In this document: positions 60,548 through 64,000 of the stretch, piece by piece | Layout: the number at the start of each line of letters is the position of its first letter | How positions within the stretch are numbered: position 1 is the stretch's first letter | From: Casuarius casuarius | Lineage: Eukaryota; Chordata; Aves; Casuariiformes; Casuariidae | Direction: 5' to 3' | DNA length: 64,000 nt | Assembly: GCA_003342895.1 (NCBI GenBank) | Contig: PTFA01000317.1 | Coordinates: forward strand, 408,467 to 472,466 | The notes under the pieces: generated by a model | Seen by the model: only the letters and a program-made list of their open reading frames with translations | Databases searched by the model: none | What the model was told of the DNA's origin: nothing | Made by a program: the position numbers and the translations under genes

Positions 60548-63499
60548 TTCAACCAGTAGCAAGGCTGAGCGTGTATCCCAGAGGCACCCACATGCACACA
60601 CACATACAGAAAGGACATTAACATGGACGGCTATATAGACCGCCACAGACTTGTTGTTCACTGCCTTGACCACCAACATATACCACCAGAACCCACATTA
60701 AACATAAGAATAGATAGCCAGGTCCCCTTCCTCCTCCATGGCTGTTAAAGATTGAGATCCACGAGTGACCACACACCTGCTCTCACTCACAAGCACCGCT
60801 ACGTTTGTGGACCCTCGGATATCAGCACAGCCCCTCTGTCCCTCCGATATTCCTGCCTGGATCCTGGGCTTCCTGCTAACTGGCCACTCCAGCTTGACAC
60901 TTGCTAGCAGATGCTCTCTCCCTCCTCATACCCTCACGATTCTCCCCAGGTTTTACCCCCACTGGCTTTTCCGCCGGGTGAATACCCTGTTGGTGGCTCC
61001 TGTCTGTCCCTCCCCTGCAAATCGAGGCTGTAGAGTCGGATGTGAAAGCAGCCAGCTCAGTGCTCCGAGGCAGAAAGGCACAGGAGAAATGCCGCCTCGG
61101 AGATGCCACTAGCACAGGAGCTCTCAGCAGCACAGCCCTGGGGGCTTGGGGACAACTGCCAGCAACCAGGCTTGATTAGAAATAAAGCAGCAGCCAAAAG
61201 GAAGTGTGATATTTAATAAAGAGTGAGGAGACGCAGCTCGGCCCAGGGGCCAGGCTGTCTGCTCTGCAGCCCGGAGACCTCCTGCCTAGCGCAAGGGAAG
61301 ATCCCCGTCCCAGGGCCCAGCCTGAGGCGCACGTCGAGGCTGTGCAGAAGGTCACCTCCGGCGCTGAGCAGATGCTTGGACTGCCTGACTCCTGCAGCTT
61401 GGACAGTCCTGAGGCCAGTACTGCCAAGGCATGGAGGGCCCCGTGCAGGGTCCCACAGCCGAGCGAGTAAAATCCCACCCCACATGTCTGTCTGCAGCTC
61501 TGCCTTGCCATCTGACGTGTGCTTTCTTCTGTTTCTCCAGCTGATGAGTGACAGGTCCCCTGGCAGCAGCTGTGCCTTGAGGGGAGACCATATGAGCAGG
61601 AATTGAGGTCTTTCAGGCTCTCTCAGATTGAAATCTTGAACCACATTTGGACCTCAGAAGCACAGCAGAAAAAGCCACTACCCCAACCAAAATTTATAGT
61701 CCAGGTCCCCAAGTCTCCCAAGGCTCCAAAAGGTTAAAAGTGCTCCTTAGCATCGCCCTGGGGGGGCTGGTGAACCCCCTGCTGTGCTCCAATTGTATGT
61801 GAGACCCCAAGATTAAGCCTGGCTTAAAAATCATCATTTTTATACTATTATGGATTTTAGATTCACATCTTCAGCTTTTAATATCTGAATTGTCAGCAGA
61901 CCCTTGCTACTGCTTTCAGGCTCTTCCATTTCCCTAAGGGCAAAAAAGTGCTGTTTTTTGGCAGAACCTGAGTTTTAAACTTAAATCTCATGATTCTACG
62001 GACTGAGGCTGCAAGAAATAAAGCCTTATCATGGGATCTGTAAGAAAGCGAGAGCTAGGAATATCCCTTCATGATTCTCCTCTGGGAGAAAGGCATGGAC
62101 AAAGAGGGGACAACAACTGATGACAAAAGCCAGCTCTCAATGCAAAACCAAGCAGGTGTCAGCACAAGTCTGCAGGCAGCAGTCACTCATCTCCAAACCT
62201 GAGCTGCAGTGTAGCTGGGATGCTGAGAGGTGGATGGGAGGCTTTGCATGTCATGCCTTGACCTAGCAAGGGCCCAAAGGACCAAGAGGCTGCTCATGCC
62301 CTGGAACAAGAGCAGTTTATTGCAGAAGCTGGGCTATGCCTCCTGGCCTTCTTTTCAAAACGGGGATTTTTTTTCTCCCTGCCCACATATCCTGGGGTGC
62401 AGCACTCAGTATCTGCAGAGGGACCCCTATAACCACAAAATGGACAAGTGTGGATGGCTCCTATGCTCATTCCCATTCTCCATTCACCATGAAATAAAAG
62501 GTTGGTTTCAGGATTTACTATACCTTGAAGTATTACAGATACCTCTAGCTTAGCCAGTTCCCTCAGGCTCCATTATGGACAACGAAGGGGAAACAGGTGT
62601 GTTTAAAGCTCAGTTTACCTGATCTGCAATGAATGCTATTTTAAGCCGGACCTTGGAAATGTCTGTTTCTCCCCACGGACTGAAAGAGAAGATGCAGTCA
62701 GTCATATAGACTCAGACAAATCCAGCCTTCGTGCCCACTGACAGCAGAAGCTGTGGACTTCCAAGAGCTGGATCTTGCTTTACACAAATTAAAAGGCCAG
62801 CATGGGGACCAGTGACTCTGGGAGCAAGGAGTGGCGGTGGCAGCATCTTTGGGCAGTGCCCTTCCAGCAAGCAGAGCATGCAGGTTGCAGGCAGCTGCTG
62901 TCTCCACGTTCTGGCTCGGCAGCAGGTTTTGGGCAGTGTAGGAGGATGTCTTTCCAGCTGAATTCTTGTTTCCATGAGCAATTGCACAGCTGCATGTGTG
63001 CATCTAATGGAAGATCTTTCCACAGTGTCAAAGCACTGGGAAATGCTCTTGGTGCCTGTTTAGCAGGATGGCTTGCAACATGCTTTGCCCCTTGCAGGCT
63101 TGCTCATCCCTGCAGGGAGTTTTGCAGGGGTCTGAGGTGACGTTCCTTGCCTGATTTACACAGCCTTTCCCTTCAGGTGCCTGCAAAAACTGTTTTCCAT
63201 CAGCCCTAGTTACTGGCATGCAATACTTCTGTGTCTGCACGCACAGAGACACACAGAGTTTAAAACCAGGCAAGATATCCTGTCTAGCACAAGGTATGAA
63301 CTGTCACTCACTCATTTTTTGATCAAGCGTCTAGCTAAAACTTTCTAGAAGGGTGACCAGCCTGGATCTGAGCGTACCAGGCAAGGGGGAGGCAAGGAGG
63401 GTCAGTGCCATGTCCCCACTGTACAGGCGGTGATGCTGAGGGACCAAAGCATGGTGATACAGCCAGCCAACTGCCATCAATCACAGGGTCTTAGCAGAG

Positions 63500-63620
63500 G
63501 CTTCTGAGTATTTAAATCATTAATTAAGATTAATGAAATGCGCTTATGCAGTTTATCTAAGTGCATGTTCCGAAACTGAAACCCAGTCATTAATTAGTGA
63601 GTGAGACAATTTAAAGGGCT
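63500..63620. promoter_or_regulatory. AT-rich block with two CATTAATTA sites
   Basis: CATTAATTA occurs at 63518-63526 (with the palindrome TTAATTAA at 63520-63527) and again at 63588-63596, exactly 70 bases apart. GATTAATGAAATGCGC and TTATGCAGTTTATC lie between. It resembles a homeodomain-bound conserved element, but no gene nearby can be assigned to it. Confidence 0.28.
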
Positions 63621-64000
63621 CAGTAAAATCCCCTCCTAAGCTCCAGTGAGACACATCAGTACGACTCCAGGTGCAAGGATATGGCCTTACCCAGGGGACA
63701 TCATAGCAGAGCAGTATAGGAGACACTTAAGAAGAAACACAGATGCATGGTCCCACCAATACGGGCTTTTAATGGATTAGGGAGCTCCATCCAGCCCTGA
63801 GAACAGAGAAAGGGAAACACAACCTACTAATCTCCTTGTACATTTGCAACAAATGCGAGGCTCTGTTTGGCATCCTCAGATAAATTAATTTGAAAAGCAC
63901 TGGGATTACCAGGAGGATTAGACCTCCCTAGCAATCCCACCGCCTGATCTGCCCATTCCTGAGGCTCCTGGAGTCAGCAGGCAGCAAGGCTGCACATCTC

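Larger units (their letters stand above)
44863..64000. other. Intergenic tract, no gene recognised
   Basis: No coding exon of a known family was identified on either strand. Contents: an ancient CR1 reverse-transcriptase relic (51315-51830), poly-C runs (50518-50528 and 56585-56596), and AT-rich motif blocks (46880-47030, 49200-49390, 53350-53540, 59140-59230, 63500-63620). There is also a diverged tandem array (58434-58720) and a 33-bp duplication (60483-60547). AATAAA hexamers lie on the plus strand at about 61180 and 61213, and on the minus strand at 57222-57227 and 62316-62321. Some may belong to unannotated transcripts, but no linked ORF supports this. Confidence 0.65.

Noticed and set aside
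61176..61644. GC-rich ORFs on both strands near 61.2-61.6 kb
   Set aside because: Three overlapping frames are open, which is expected from GC-rich composition. None shows a recognisable domain, and the poly(A)-like hexamers nearby are upstream of the plus-strand ORF.
62294..62476. 60-codon minus-strand ORF with CPFCGY
   Set aside because: A lone CxxC is not enough for a zinc ribbon, and the rest of the ORF has no second matching pair in a plausible spacing.
29401..64000. C1q-family genes expected by mammalian synteny
   Set aside because: No Gly-X-Y collagen repeat and no C1q-domain strings were seen in any frame.

Overview
This is a piece of a vertebrate nuclear genome, most likely from a bird or another sauropsid. 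It holds one large multi-exon gene with GT-AG introns. Degraded CR1-type LINE fragments occur on both strands, and I saw no Alu- or B1-like SINEs. There are no bacterial operons, CRISPR arrays or plasmid features. The species cannot be fixed from sequence alone; the bird/sauropsid call is an inference from the CR1 fragments and compact introns.

The one gene I can support is EPHA8, an Eph receptor tyrosine kinase, on the plus strand. Fifteen consecutive coding exons (canonical Eph exons 3 to 17) lie between 4855 and 29400. Their lengths are 664, 156, 336, 125, 163, 97, 68, 126, 186, 62, 210, 150, 191, 156 and 115 bases. They sum to 2805 bases, which is exactly 934 codons plus a TGA stop, with every junction in phase. 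Exons 1 and 2 (signal peptide and start of the ephrin-binding domain) were not found and should lie upstream of base 1. The visible protein contains the rest of the ligand-binding domain, the cysteine-rich region, two fibronectin III domains, one membrane span, a juxtamembrane segment with two tyrosines, a complete and apparently active kinase, and a SAM domain.

Region by region: 1-4854 is intron upstream of exon 3. 4855-5518 is exon 3. 5519-15750 is a 10.2 kb intron with a 6 x 17 bp minisatellite and several AT-rich, homeodomain-motif-dense blocks. 15751-29400 holds the other fourteen exons, with a paired POU/octamer motif in intron 11 and a CR1 fragment in intron 16. 29401 to about 31800 is the probable 3' UTR, ending near an AATAAA at 31776. 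From 31.8 to 64 kb no coding exon could be recognised. That tract holds CR1 relics (32.97, 43.5 and 51.3 kb), a diverged tandem array (58.4-58.7 kb), several enhancer-like AT-rich blocks, and one CpG-dense segment with a TATA-like box and a short signal-peptide-like ORF near 44.1-44.9 kb. The 26 isolated N bases all fall between 42002 and 56778.

I found no novel biological system. The points most worth following are the non-coding candidates and the lineage differences in EPHA8's juxtamembrane and pre-SAM linkers. Residue numbers below count from the first residue of exon 3 in this window, not from the full protein.
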